A DNA stretch of 64,000 bases from Acidimicrobiia bacterium (lineage in GTDB: Bacteria > Actinomycetota > Acidimicrobiia > Acidimicrobiales > Bin134), in the NCBI GenBank assembly GCA_022822905.1, contig JAJDYE010000027.1, positions 62,001-126,000 on the forward strand, written 5' to 3'. How positions within the stretch are numbered: the stretch's first letter is position 1; the number at the start of each line of letters is the position of its first letter. The notes under the pieces are model-generated. The model saw only the letters and a program-made list of their open reading frames with translations, was not told the origin of the DNA and did not search any database. A program made the translations under genes and the position numbers. Below, piece after piece: positions 36,644 through 44,351 of the stretch.

Positions 36644-37411
36644 TCACACCTCGTTGCTGTGGGGGCTGTTGCCGTTCCACCCGAATTCCCGGGAGATGCC
36701 AAAGCTGGCCTCCAAGAGCTGCGGCACCATGGAAAGCAGGGTGTCGTAGTCGCAGGACAGAGTCGTGGTGGTGATCGAGACCGATCCGATGACCTGACCG
36801 GATGCCTCGAATACCGGCGCGGCGATGCAGTTGACCCACGGCTCGTGCTCGAGATGGTCGATCGCGTAGCCGCGCTCAATAGTGGCCCGAAGGTCTGAGA
36901 GATACTCGTCGGTGCTCGTGATGGTGTTCTCGGTGTGGGCGACGTAGTCGATGGTCGACGCAATGCGCTCTTGGTCCTCGGGCGGAAGAAACGCAACGAT
37001 GGCTTTGGCGACGCCTGTGCAGTGGAGTGGTGCTGTGTTGCCGATACGGGAGTACATGCGGACGGTCTGTTTCGCTTCGCGCTTGTCGATATAGACAACG
37101 GTGTCGCCTTCAAGCATGGCGAGATGGATCGTATGCTCGACATCATGGCTGAGGTCGGTGAGAAACGGTGCAGCGACCGAGCGGAGATCGATGTTCTCCA
37201 ACGCCGCATTGGCAAGGCTGATAACACGGCGACCGAGGCGGAACACGTTGTGGCTGTCTCGTACCACCATCTGCTCGGCCTCGAGCACTTGGAGTGTCCG
37301 CAAGGCAGTGCTGCGATGGGTCCCCATAAACGAAGCGATCTGTTCGATCGACGATGGCCTCTCGGCGATCTGGCCCAGTACTTGGATGGCTCGTTGCACG
37401 GTCTGGCTCAT
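36644..37411 (-). CDS. IclR-family transcriptional regulator
   Basis: This 255-aa protein has an N-terminal winged helix (IEQIASFMGTHRSTALRTLQVLEAEQMV) and a C-terminal IclR effector domain (RSVAAPFLTDLSHDVEHTIHLAMLEG, then ERGYAIDHLEHEPWVNCIAAPVFEASGQVIGSVSI). It lies at the centre of the sugar-acid locus, convergent with the lactonase gene and upstream of the ammonia-lyase gene orientation. IclR proteins often bind paired palindromes; the paired 15-mers at 31034 and 40473 are its best candidate sites. The effector is probably KDG or the imported acid. Confidence 0.92.
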   Translation of the reverse strand: MSQTVQRAIQVLGQIAERPSSIEQIASFMGTHRSTALRTLQVLEAEQMVVRDSHNVFRLGRRVISLANAALENIDLRSVAAPFLTDLSHDVEHTIHLAMLEGDTVVYIDKREAKQTVRMYSRIGNTAPLHCTGVAKAIVAFLPPEDQERIASTIDYVAHTENTITSTDEYLSDLRATIERGYAIDHLEHEPWVNCIAAPVFEASGQVIGSVSITTTTLSCDYDTLLSMVPQLLEASFGISREFGWNGNSPHSNEV

Positions 37412-37497
37412 CGCGCCTCCGCTCGATTATAGAGGTTGGATGCCGGGCGAGGGGGCGGCTCGGGTTGGCCGGGGTATTGGGTGAGCAACGTTTCGGG

Positions 37498-38730
37498 TTA
37501 GAACTCGGTTGAGATCACGGCGACGACCGTCCCATTGTCATCTACTTCGGGAATGTGCTTCCACTTGTCGAACGTTGTACACGGGTGGCTGATCCCAAGC
37601 GAGATGAAATCGCCGACGGCGAGCGCATCCTCGGCTTCGACGGTCAAATAAGCGTGTTGGTCCATGAGGTTGGAGACTCGCCAGGAGTCAGGCGCGGGGG
37701 TGCGTCGAGTCTGCTCGTATCGCCACAGCGGCACCGGGAGTCCCTGGTCGAACGACACGTCCCTCTTCCCGAGATCAAGCAGTGCAAGTGTTGGCTCAGG
37801 GCGTGAAATGACCTGGGCGATAGCTTCGAGCGCCGGTCGGAACGGGGCCAGTTCGACATGATCTCGGAGCGGGGAAATCTCGTTGTAGAACCCGCTGTCG
37901 TGGGTGACGTAGCAGCCGCTGCGCAGAACGAGCTCGCCATGGTGGGCATCGGCCACCGGGCCACAGATGTCGACAACATCGTCGAAACAGGCACTTCCAC
38001 CCGCAGTGAGGATTGGGGGAGTGTCCGGATTGCAAAGTCCGAGGGCGGCGATCCGCTCGAACGCATAGGCGAGAAGCCGCAGATAGTCCTGCACATGTCG
38101 GCGGTCGGCATGATCATGGGCGGAGAGGAACACGCCCTCGTACCCGGCGACCCCGGCAAACCGCACCGTCTTCAGAGCCCTCGCCTCTTCTGCAAGCGCA
38201 ATCGCCTTGTCGATGTCGCGCACGCCACCTCGCCCGCCGCGATCGCCGATTTCCACGAGCACTGATACTTGCCCAGCGCAGTTGCGATTGAGTCGAGAGA
38301 GGCCGGTGTGCGAGTCGACGAAGCAATAGAGTTCAAGGCCGCGGGTTGAGGCTTCGAGGGCCCAGTCGATAGCGGGCTCGTTGACGAGTTGGTTGGCGAT
38401 GAGCAGTCGGTGTACGCCGAGGTCGAAAAGGGTCCGTGCTTGGACAGCGTTGGCGATGGTGATACCCCATGCGCCGTGCGCGATCTGGCGGGAGATCAGG
38501 CTGGGTGCCATGGTGGTCTTGCCATGCGGCGCCAGTTCGACCCGGTTCGCGAGGCAGAATTCTCGCATCGTTGCAAGGTTGTGTTCAATCGCTGTGGCAC
38601 GAGCAATGATGAGAGGGGACAAAAACGTTCCATCGAAGACGTTGCGACCGATCATGGCATCTGTCGCTGCCCCGACTAGATCGGTGGGGATCGCCTTGGA
38701 GCTGGATCGAAGCTGCTCTGTCATCGTCAT
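37498..38730 (-). CDS. fold-III PLP enzyme, D-serine-dehydratase/amino-acid deaminase-like
   Basis: This 410-aa protein of the alanine-racemase-fold DSD/D-threonine aldolase family has LAPHGKTTMAP with the PLP Lys at about residue 71 and LVEIGDRGGRGGV. The C-terminal GISHPCTTFDKW has HxC, the metal ligand pair of zinc D-serine dehydratases rather than the HxD of D-threonine aldolases. I infer ammonia elimination from a 2-amino-2-deoxy aldonate to give 2-keto-3-deoxy sugar acid. Start is the ATG at 38730, overlapping the KDPG aldolase stop by 1 nt (TGATG); an upstream ATG at 38760 would intrude 31 nt into that gene. Confidence 0.82.
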   Translation of the reverse strand: MTMTEQLRSSSKAIPTDLVGAATDAMIGRNVFDGTFLSPLIIARATAIEHNLATMREFCLANRVELAPHGKTTMAPSLISRQIAHGAWGITIANAVQARTLFDLGVHRLLIANQLVNEPAIDWALEASTRGLELYCFVDSHTGLSRLNRNCAGQVSVLVEIGDRGGRGGVRDIDKAIALAEEARALKTVRFAGVAGYEGVFLSAHDHADRRHVQDYLRLLAYAFERIAALGLCNPDTPPILTAGGSACFDDVVDICGPVADAHHGELVLRSGCYVTHDSGFYNEISPLRDHVELAPFRPALEAIAQVISRPEPTLALLDLGKRDVSFDQGLPVPLWRYEQTRRTPAPDSWRVSNLMDQHAYLTVEAEDALAVGDFISLGISHPCTTFDKWKHIPEVDDNGTVVAVISTEF

Positions 38731-39386
38731 CACTGGGGTTCCCGTCTGCCGGTGAGCCATCTTCTCAGCAAATCAACACCCGTGGGCCGAGCAAGCTCGG
38801 TGCCGAGTCCAATCCCAAGGGCACCTGCGTCAAGGTACTGCTCGATCTCTGCGATGTTCACGCCACCGGTAGGGACGAACGAAACATCAGGAAAGGGCCC
38901 CGACATGGCCGCGAGGAAGCGGGTTCCTCCGACCTCCCGGGCAGGAAACAGCTTCAGCTCCGAGACACCGTGGGCCTGCGCCAGCTGAATTTCGGTGGGT
39001 GTCGCCACTGCTGGCAGGTAGGGGATGCCCGACTCTTTGGCCTGGCCTACGAGTTCGATGTCAAGGCCGGGAGAGATGGCAAATGCAGCACCGAGGTCGA
39101 TGACTCGATGGATGTCGGCAACTGACGTGACGCTGCCCGCGCCCAAGGGCCGGTTGTTCTCAGCCGCGATCTCGGCGACGAACTCAAGTGTCCGGAGTCC
39201 GTCGTCATCTTGCACGGTGACCTCGATGAGGTCGACTCCGACGTCCCACAACGCTTGGGCGGTGGTCGCCGCGGCTGCGGGTGGGAATCCTCGCAAAATC
39301 GCGATGATCGGGCAGCGGCGGAGGTGGGTCTGAAAGTACGACACCTCAGTTGTGGTCCTCTGGTGTGCTTCAGTGGCTCGCCTCAT
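38730..39386 (-). CDS. 2-keto-3-deoxy-6-phosphogluconate-type aldolase
   Basis: This 218-aa class I aldolase of the KDPG/KDPGal/KHG family has LIEVTVQDD (catalytic Glu), GAGSVTSVADIHRVIDLGAAF, SPGLD, SELKLFPA with the Schiff-base Lys, and FVPTGGVN. It should cleave the phosphorylated 2-keto-3-deoxy acid to pyruvate plus glyceraldehyde-3-phosphate. It overlaps the kinase gene by 4 nt and the ammonia-lyase gene by 1 nt, so three successive pathway steps are on one transcript. The sugar epimer cannot be told from sequence. Confidence 0.92.
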   Translation of the reverse strand: MRRATEAHQRTTTEVSYFQTHLRRCPIIAILRGFPPAAAATTAQALWDVGVDLIEVTVQDDDGLRTLEFVAEIAAENNRPLGAGSVTSVADIHRVIDLGAAFAISPGLDIELVGQAKESGIPYLPAVATPTEIQLAQAHGVSELKLFPAREVGGTRFLAAMSGPFPDVSFVPTGGVNIAEIEQYLDAGALGIGLGTELARPTGVDLLRRWLTGRREPQ

Positions 39387-40420
39387 GTGGGTGCGCTCGG
39401 GGGCAGTCCCGGCGGCCGCTGGGTGCTGCCGCTGATGTCTGTTAGGACCAGGTTTGCTGAGAGCCAGTCTTCGGGCGATAAGTCGAGCAGGCGTTCTATC
39501 GTGGCGTCATCGGCAATGGGGCCCACGTCGCTGTGCTGGGAAAGTGCGCTCATGGCTGTGATGTGCCCGAGCCGCAGGGCGGCTTCGATGTTGTCGTCGT
39601 ATCGGAGCACCCCGACGATGAATCCGGCTGCAAACGCATCCCCGGCACCGATCGGCTCGACGACAGTGCCATTGAGCGCGGGGACGAAGTGTGTTCTGCC
39701 GCGCCGGTCGGCGTAAGCGCCGTTGTCGGCGTCCTTGATGACAACGGTCTTGGGTCGGGGGAGCAGGGTGCGGACATCGGCGGCCGTGGTGACACCCCAG
39801 AGGTCGTCGGCTTCGTCAAGTCCAACAAAGACTATGTCGCATCGGTTTGCGGCCTCCCGCAGCGCTTTCGGGGGATCTCCTCGCTCCCAGATTGAAGGGC
39901 GCCAGTTGATGTCAAAGGACACGAGCGCCGACCGGGATGGATCTCCGATCAGGGATCGGACAAGTTTGTTGCAGGAGTCGGACAAACCCAGAGTGATCCC
40001 AGTCAGGTGGAGGACTCTCGGCCCCTGACTGAGCTCGGGCCCGGTCGGCGGCCCCATTGCTGCTGCTGCGGAGCCGGCCCGGTAGTAGCGGACTCGCCGC
40101 TCGTCTGCGGTGACCTCCTTGAGCATGAGCCCGGTCTGGCGATCGGAAAGCCGGCGCACCCCGCTCACATCGACGCCTGCACTCTCGATGGTCGAGAGCA
40201 CGAGGTCTCCTGCCAGATCAGTGCCGAGCTGGCTGACCCACGCGGCTTGCATGCCGAGAGCCGCACAGTAGCGCGCAACGTTGGACTCCGCGCCGCTTAC
40301 CTCCCATTCGAAGGCTGCTCGGCTCGGGTGGGGCCGTATGGTCAGCATCGACTCCCCCAGGGCAACAATGTCTGAGGAGGGTTTGCGGTCGCTCGGCTCG
40401 TCGGCCGAGTGGTTCATCAT
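39383..40420 (-). CDS. PfkB-family sugar kinase, 2-keto-3-deoxygluconate kinase-like
   Basis: This 345-aa ribokinase/PfkB-fold kinase begins ALGESMLTIRPHPS, then EVSGAESNVARYCAALG, the substrate-binding opening of KdgK-type kinases. It ends with PIGAGDAFAAGFIVG, the ATP/anion-hole motif with the catalytic Asp. It is predicted to phosphorylate 2-keto-3-deoxygluconate at C6. First gene of the minus-strand operon; the ATG has GAGGAG upstream. Its control region of about 180 bp is shared with the divergent deacylase gene. Confidence 0.9.
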   Translation of the reverse strand: MMNHSADEPSDRKPSSDIVALGESMLTIRPHPSRAAFEWEVSGAESNVARYCAALGMQAAWVSQLGTDLAGDLVLSTIESAGVDVSGVRRLSDRQTGLMLKEVTADERRVRYYRAGSAAAAMGPPTGPELSQGPRVLHLTGITLGLSDSCNKLVRSLIGDPSRSALVSFDINWRPSIWERGDPPKALREAANRCDIVFVGLDEADDLWGVTTAADVRTLLPRPKTVVIKDADNGAYADRRGRTHFVPALNGTVVEPIGAGDAFAAGFIVGVLRYDDNIEAALRLGHITAMSALSQHSDVGPIADDATIERLLDLSPEDWLSANLVLTDISGSTQRPPGLPPSAPT

Positions 40421-40472
40421 GCGCTCCTCGGGGTAGCGGTACTCGTGTGGACTCTCGTGATGCTAGCTTGAA

Positions 40473-40507
40473 GTGCAATAATCACATAAAGAGTGCGGAT
40501 AATGCAC
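40473..40507. promoter_or_regulatory. paired 15-bp sites, likely IclR operators (site B)
   Basis: GTGCAATAATCACAT (40473-40487) and GTGCGGATAATGCAC (40493-40507) begin 20 bp apart, the same spacing as in site A at 31034. The second is a perfect GTGC-N7-GCAC repeat. The pair lies between the divergent kinase and deacylase operons and could control both. Confidence 0.65.
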
Positions 40508-40600
40508 ATATTGGGAGGGATGGGAATATTCGAGTGGGAACCTATGTGGCAGCCGGCCAGAGGAATTCGGCCCAAAAGCCGCTGTCGCGGGGGTGGTGAC

Positions 40601-42055
40601 GTGTACGACCTCGCCATTCGAGGGGTACTCATCGAAGACGGCTCCGGAGGGCAACAGTTTGAGGGAGACATCGCCGTCGATGGCGGTCATATCGCTGCGG
40701 TGGGAGCGGTGGGTGCGTCGAGGGCCGAGATCGATGCCGAGGGGCTGGTCGCAGCTCCCGGCTTCGTTGACGCGCACACCCACGATGACATGGAACTCCA
40801 CTGCAACCCCGACAACGGGTCGAAGATCAAGCAGGGTGTAACGACGGTCATCTGCGGCAGCTGCGGGTTCAGTGCGTTCCCTCATGCGCCTGGGCGGCCT
40901 TCGCCAGACTTCTTGTCGGTTGATGGCTGGTGGCAGACATACCGGGAGTACCAGGAAGTGCTGACCGATCATGGCATCGGCACAAACTCAGCTTCCTTCG
41001 TCGGCCACAACACCGTTCAGCGGCTTCTCCTGGGGACCGATAGCGCCGAACCTGGTGCTCGGGCCCTCGCGGCTGTGTGTGACGACATCCGGAGGGCGAT
41101 GGACCACGGAGCGTTGGGCGTGTCCACGGGCCTCATCTACCGTCCTGGTCGGCACACGTCAACGGCAGCGTTGACACGAATCGTTGCGACCGTTTCCGAC
41201 TACGGTGGCATACACAGCACCCACCTGCGCGACGAATCCGACGGCCTGCTCAATGCCATTGCCGAAGTCGCCTCCGTGTCTCGGGAAACCGGCGCATCGC
41301 TCCAGATCTCTCACCTCAAGGTCATCGGGGAGCACAATTGGGGCAGCCTCGGCGCCGCACTCGACCAGATTGACAGAGCCCGAGCAGGCGGGATCGACAT
41401 CGCCTTCGATGTGTACCCCTACACCGCAGGGTCAGGGCCATTGGCGACCTATTTCCCTCCCGATGACATCGACGTGACCCGGGCTCGATTGGTCCAGATA
41501 ATTCAGTGTCATGACTACCCCCACTTCGAAGGGCGGCGACTTACCGATATCGCGGGAGAGGAGGGTGTCTCCCTGCGCAGTGTCACCCGCCGTCTCGTCA
41601 CAGCCCCGAATGCCGACAAGACGCTGTGCGTCATCTTCGAGATTCACGAAGACGACATGCTGGAGGCGCTGTCTCATCCAGCGGCGATGATCGGAAGCGA
41701 CGGGATACCCCAGCAGACAGGAGTGCCCCATCCGCGCTTGCAGGGCACGTTCCCCCGAGTTCTCGGCCACTACAGCAGAGATAAGGGGGTGTTGTCGCAA
41801 AGCGCGGCGATCGAGAAGATGACGTCCATGCCGGCGACTCGGTACGGGCTTCGGGGCCGCGGCCTACTACGGCCCGGCTACGCGGCTGACATCGTCGTAT
41901 TCGATCCGACCACGATTGCGGACTGCGGAACTTATTCCTCACGTGCCGATCCAGTGGGCGTTCGCCACGTTTTCGTCAACGGGAAACAAGCGCTGTCAAA
42001 CGCTGCCCTTACCGGTGTTCGAGCAGGCCGGGTTCTGACACGCGAGGAACGCTGA
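40601..42055 (+). CDS. N-acyl-D-amino-acid deacylase family amidohydrolase
   Basis: This 484-aa D-aminoacylase-type amidohydrolase starts YDLAIRGVLIEDGSG, then GFVDAHTHDDMEL (metal HxH/D), GVTTVICGSCGFS (with the conserved Cys), ISHLKVIG, and MIGSDGIP (catalytic Asp). The family removes acyl groups from N-acyl-D-amino acids and from N-acyl amino-sugar acids. I start at the GTG at 40601, where homology begins; ORF extension to 40493 runs through the operator. In this locus it is the predicted N-acetyl-hexosaminate deacetylase. Confidence 0.88.
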   Translation: MYDLAIRGVLIEDGSGGQQFEGDIAVDGGHIAAVGAVGASRAEIDAEGLVAAPGFVDAHTHDDMELHCNPDNGSKIKQGVTTVICGSCGFSAFPHAPGRPSPDFLSVDGWWQTYREYQEVLTDHGIGTNSASFVGHNTVQRLLLGTDSAEPGARALAAVCDDIRRAMDHGALGVSTGLIYRPGRHTSTAALTRIVATVSDYGGIHSTHLRDESDGLLNAIAEVASVSRETGASLQISHLKVIGEHNWGSLGAALDQIDRARAGGIDIAFDVYPYTAGSGPLATYFPPDDIDVTRARLVQIIQCHDYPHFEGRRLTDIAGEEGVSLRSVTRRLVTAPNADKTLCVIFEIHEDDMLEALSHPAAMIGSDGIPQQTGVPHPRLQGTFPRVLGHYSRDKGVLSQSAAIEKMTSMPATRYGLRGRGLLRPGYAADIVVFDPTTIADCGTYSSRADPVGVRHVFVNGKQALSNAALTGVRAGRVLTREER

Positions 42056-42126
42056 GTCCAGGGGCTCCGTATGAGGTTGAGACCCAGAGGTCTGCCAGAT
42101 CTGGCCCGCCAAAGAAAGGATTGACA

Positions 42127-42519
42127 ATGATTAGTCGACACGCTGTAGCCAGCAGCGAAGTGCCGGAGGCCTCAGGCCCCTACTCAGCAGCAATCGTCTC
42201 GCGGGGGTTCGCATTCCTGTCGGGTCAGGGGCCATACGACGCGGAGGGCACCCTTGCGGGTGAGGACATCGCAAGCCAGACACGACAGACACTCCAAAAC
42301 TTGGAGACTGTCGCGCGATCCAGCGGCGCCACTCTCCGAGAAGCTGTGCGGGTGTGTGTCTACCTGACTGACATGGCGAACTTCACGGCCATGAACGCTG
42401 TTTTCGCAGAGTTCTTCGAGCAGCCGTACCCAGCTCGAACGACGGTTCAAACTGGGCTTCCAAAGCCCGAGATGCTGGTTGAGATCGACGCGATCGTCGC
42501 ACTGCCTGAACCGGCTTGA
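42127..42519 (+). CDS. RidA family enamine/imine deaminase
   Basis: This 130-aa YjgF/YER057c/UK114 protein has PEASGPYSAAIVSRGFAFLSGQG, then VYLTDMANF and PYPARTTVQTGLPKPEMLVEIDAI, where the Arg is the substrate-binding residue. RidA hydrolyses reactive 2-aminoacrylate-type enamines released by PLP dehydratases. Its position after the deacylase, next to a PLP ammonia-lyase operon, suggests it speeds the last step of ammonia release. The ATG at 42127 has AAAGGA 6 nt upstream. Confidence 0.93.
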   Translation: MISRHAVASSEVPEASGPYSAAIVSRGFAFLSGQGPYDAEGTLAGEDIASQTRQTLQNLETVARSSGATLREAVRVCVYLTDMANFTAMNAVFAEFFEQPYPARTTVQTGLPKPEMLVEIDAIVALPEPA

Positions 42520-42576
42520 AATCTGCGGACGCGATTGACCGTCGATTCAGCCCTATACCGACCTATTGATGATGCT

Positions 42577-42586
42577 ATGATATCAT
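42577..42586. promoter_or_regulatory. putative VapB operator (second module)
   Basis: ATGATATCAT is a perfect 10-bp palindrome, within a longer imperfect repeat with outer half-sites TTGATGAT and ATCATCCAA. It overlaps a TATGAT -10-like box (42576-42581) that lies 8 nt before the start codon. Confidence 0.55.
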
Positions 42587-42589
42587 CCA

Positions 42590-42838
42590 ATGAGAACGGT
42601 CATCACCATCCCAGACCAGATTCATGCTAAGGCCAAACAGCGCGCTGCGGAATTGGGGATCAGTTTTGCGGAGTTTGCCCGCCGCTTGTTCGAGAAGGAA
42701 CTAGAGACCCCCACTCCCCAAGGAGATATCGAAGCCATTTGCGGCATGGTCAGCGGCTCGCCATTTGATATGGCCCGAGATGGAAATGAGATCGCTGCGG
42801 AGGCAGCCCACTGGCTGAGTTCCGAAGAGTCCGGCTAG
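42590..42838 (+). CDS. ribbon-helix-helix antitoxin (VapB type)
   Basis: This 82-aa antitoxin has RTVITIPDQIHAKAKQRAAELGISF followed by AEFARRLFEKELE, a CopG/Arc-type ribbon-helix-helix. An acidic C-terminal tail (GNEIAAEAAHWLSSEESG) probably contacts the toxin. It ends 3 bp before the PIN toxin. The -10-like box 8 nt upstream and the missing Shine-Dalgarno point to a leaderless transcript. It is not closely similar to the vapB at 422. Confidence 0.85.
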   Translation: MRTVITIPDQIHAKAKQRAAELGISFAEFARRLFEKELETPTPQGDIEAICGMVSGSPFDMARDGNEIAAEAAHWLSSEESG

Positions 42839-42841
42839 AGG

Positions 42842-43261
42842 ATGGAGTCCTCCTATGTGGACACCTCGGCATGGGTGGCGATGGCTGATGGTGCCGAGGT
42901 ATCTCACAAAGCTGTAGCCGAGGCACTCCGCATCCGGCAGGGGTGCTTGGTCACCAGTGATCATGTACTTCACGAAACTTGGGCGGTAATGTGCTACCGG
43001 CACAACTTCTATACAGCCGAAAAGCTCGTCAACACCATCCGAAACGGTATCGCAAGGATTGAAGTATCGGGTTTGGCCGACCTCGAAGCAGCCGCCGCTA
43101 TTGGGGTTGCATTTGCCGACCAGGACTTTTCGCTTTCGGATCGCACAAGCTGGGCGATCATGGAACGACTTGGGATCCACTATGCGATCTCGCTCGATAA
43201 TGATTTCCGCGTCTACCGATTCGGCCCCGGACGCCGCCAAGCATTCTCTGTCGCTCCGTGA
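42842..43261 (+). CDS. VapC-family PIN toxin (second module)
   Basis: This 139-aa PIN protein has SSYVDTSAWVAMAD (first Asp), SDHVLHETWAVM (Glu), DFSLSDRTSWAIM (Asp) and ISLDNDFRVYRFG near the end. It is a predicted ribonuclease. Directly downstream of its antitoxin, it belongs to the PIN subfamily with a C-terminal D-x-D-F motif and differs from the other VapC proteins in the window. Confidence 0.87.
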   Translation: MESSYVDTSAWVAMADGAEVSHKAVAEALRIRQGCLVTSDHVLHETWAVMCYRHNFYTAEKLVNTIRNGIARIEVSGLADLEAAAAIGVAFADQDFSLSDRTSWAIMERLGIHYAISLDNDFRVYRFGPGRRQAFSVAP

Positions 43262-43355
43262 GAACTGCCGATTCGCGGCATGCTCCGCCTCTTGGAGTGT
43301 CGCCCCCTGTGGCCCGGCATTAGTTTGAGCCCATCAAGCTGCAAAGGAGCCCATA

Positions 43356-44249
43356 GTGGAGTTGCGGAACAAGACCATTGTGGTGACGGGGCCGACGGGG
43401 ATGGTGGGGCCGCCGCTGTGCAAGACCCTGGCCGCCGACAATCGGGTGATCGCCCTGGCCCGGTTCTCAGACCCCAGTGCGCGAGAAGATCTTGAGGCCG
43501 GGGGAGTGGAGTGCATCGCGGTCGACTTTGTGAACGCAGACTTCTCGGCGGTACCCCGCGAGGTGGATGCGGTGGTGAACCTGGCGGTGATCAAGACCGG
43601 CGACTGGAAGACCGACTTGGCGGTGTGCTCGGAGGCCACCGGTCACCTGATGAGCCACTTCCGCGACGCGGAGGCGTTTCTGCACTGCTCTTCGGGGGCG
43701 GTCTATCAGCCCAGTGGCGGTGAGCCGTTCACCGAGGACAGCCCCCATGGGAACCACCACGCGCACATGATGCCGACGTATTCGATCTCCAAGATCGCCT
43801 CGGAGTCGGTGGCCCGGTTCGCGGCCCGGGAGTTCAACCTGCCCACGGTGATCGCCCGGCTGAACGTGCCCTACGGCGACACCAATGGCTGGCCGCTGTT
43901 CCATCTGCTGATGATGCGAGCCGGCATGGCCATCGAAGTCCATACCGACGGGGCCCGCTACAACCTCAACCACGACGAGGACATCGCCGCCGACATCCCC
44001 GTGCTGCTCGACCAGGCCTCGGTACCGGCTACCACCTTGAACTGGGCCAGCCCCGGGCTGGTGTCGGTCGCCGAGTGGTGCGAGTTCATGGCCGAAATCG
44101 ACGGCTGCGGCCCGCCCCAGATTGTCGAGTCCGACAATGCCATCCCCAGCACCGTCATGGACACCAGCCGCATCGAATCCCTGCGCCCCGACCGCCTGGT
44201 GAGTTGGCAAGACGGCATCCGCCGCCTGGTTCTGAACAACCCCGCCTGA
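43356..44249 (+). CDS. NAD-dependent epimerase/dehydratase family protein
   Basis: This 297-aa extended-SDR protein has VVTGPTGMVGPPLCKTL (NAD-binding TGxxGxxG), FLHCSSGAVYQP (catalytic Ser) and TYSISKIASE (the YxxxK pair). Substrate specificity is not deducible; family members act on nucleotide sugars, sterols or thioesters. The GTG has AAAGGA upstream. It precedes a P450 on the same strand with about 100 bp between. Confidence 0.88.
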   Translation: MELRNKTIVVTGPTGMVGPPLCKTLAADNRVIALARFSDPSAREDLEAGGVECIAVDFVNADFSAVPREVDAVVNLAVIKTGDWKTDLAVCSEATGHLMSHFRDAEAFLHCSSGAVYQPSGGEPFTEDSPHGNHHAHMMPTYSISKIASESVARFAAREFNLPTVIARLNVPYGDTNGWPLFHLLMMRAGMAIEVHTDGARYNLNHDEDIAADIPVLLDQASVPATTLNWASPGLVSVAEWCEFMAEIDGCGPPQIVESDNAIPSTVMDTSRIESLRPDRLVSWQDGIRRLVLNNPA

Positions 44250-44351
44250 CCTGGGGCCTGCGGAGCCGGATTCCGGGGCTGATTGTGGGCACCGGTTGCT
44301 GGGACTACCCTGCGGGAGCGCCCAATTGAGCGCAATGTCAAAGGGGGAATT

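Noticed and set aside
40493..40600. N-terminal extension of the deacylase gene
   Set aside because: The extra codons run through the second operator site and show no family similarity; homology starts at the GTG at 40601.
42056..42126. Short inverted repeat before RidA as an operator or terminator
   Set aside because: The arms are 5 bp and overlap several alternative pairings; not convincing.
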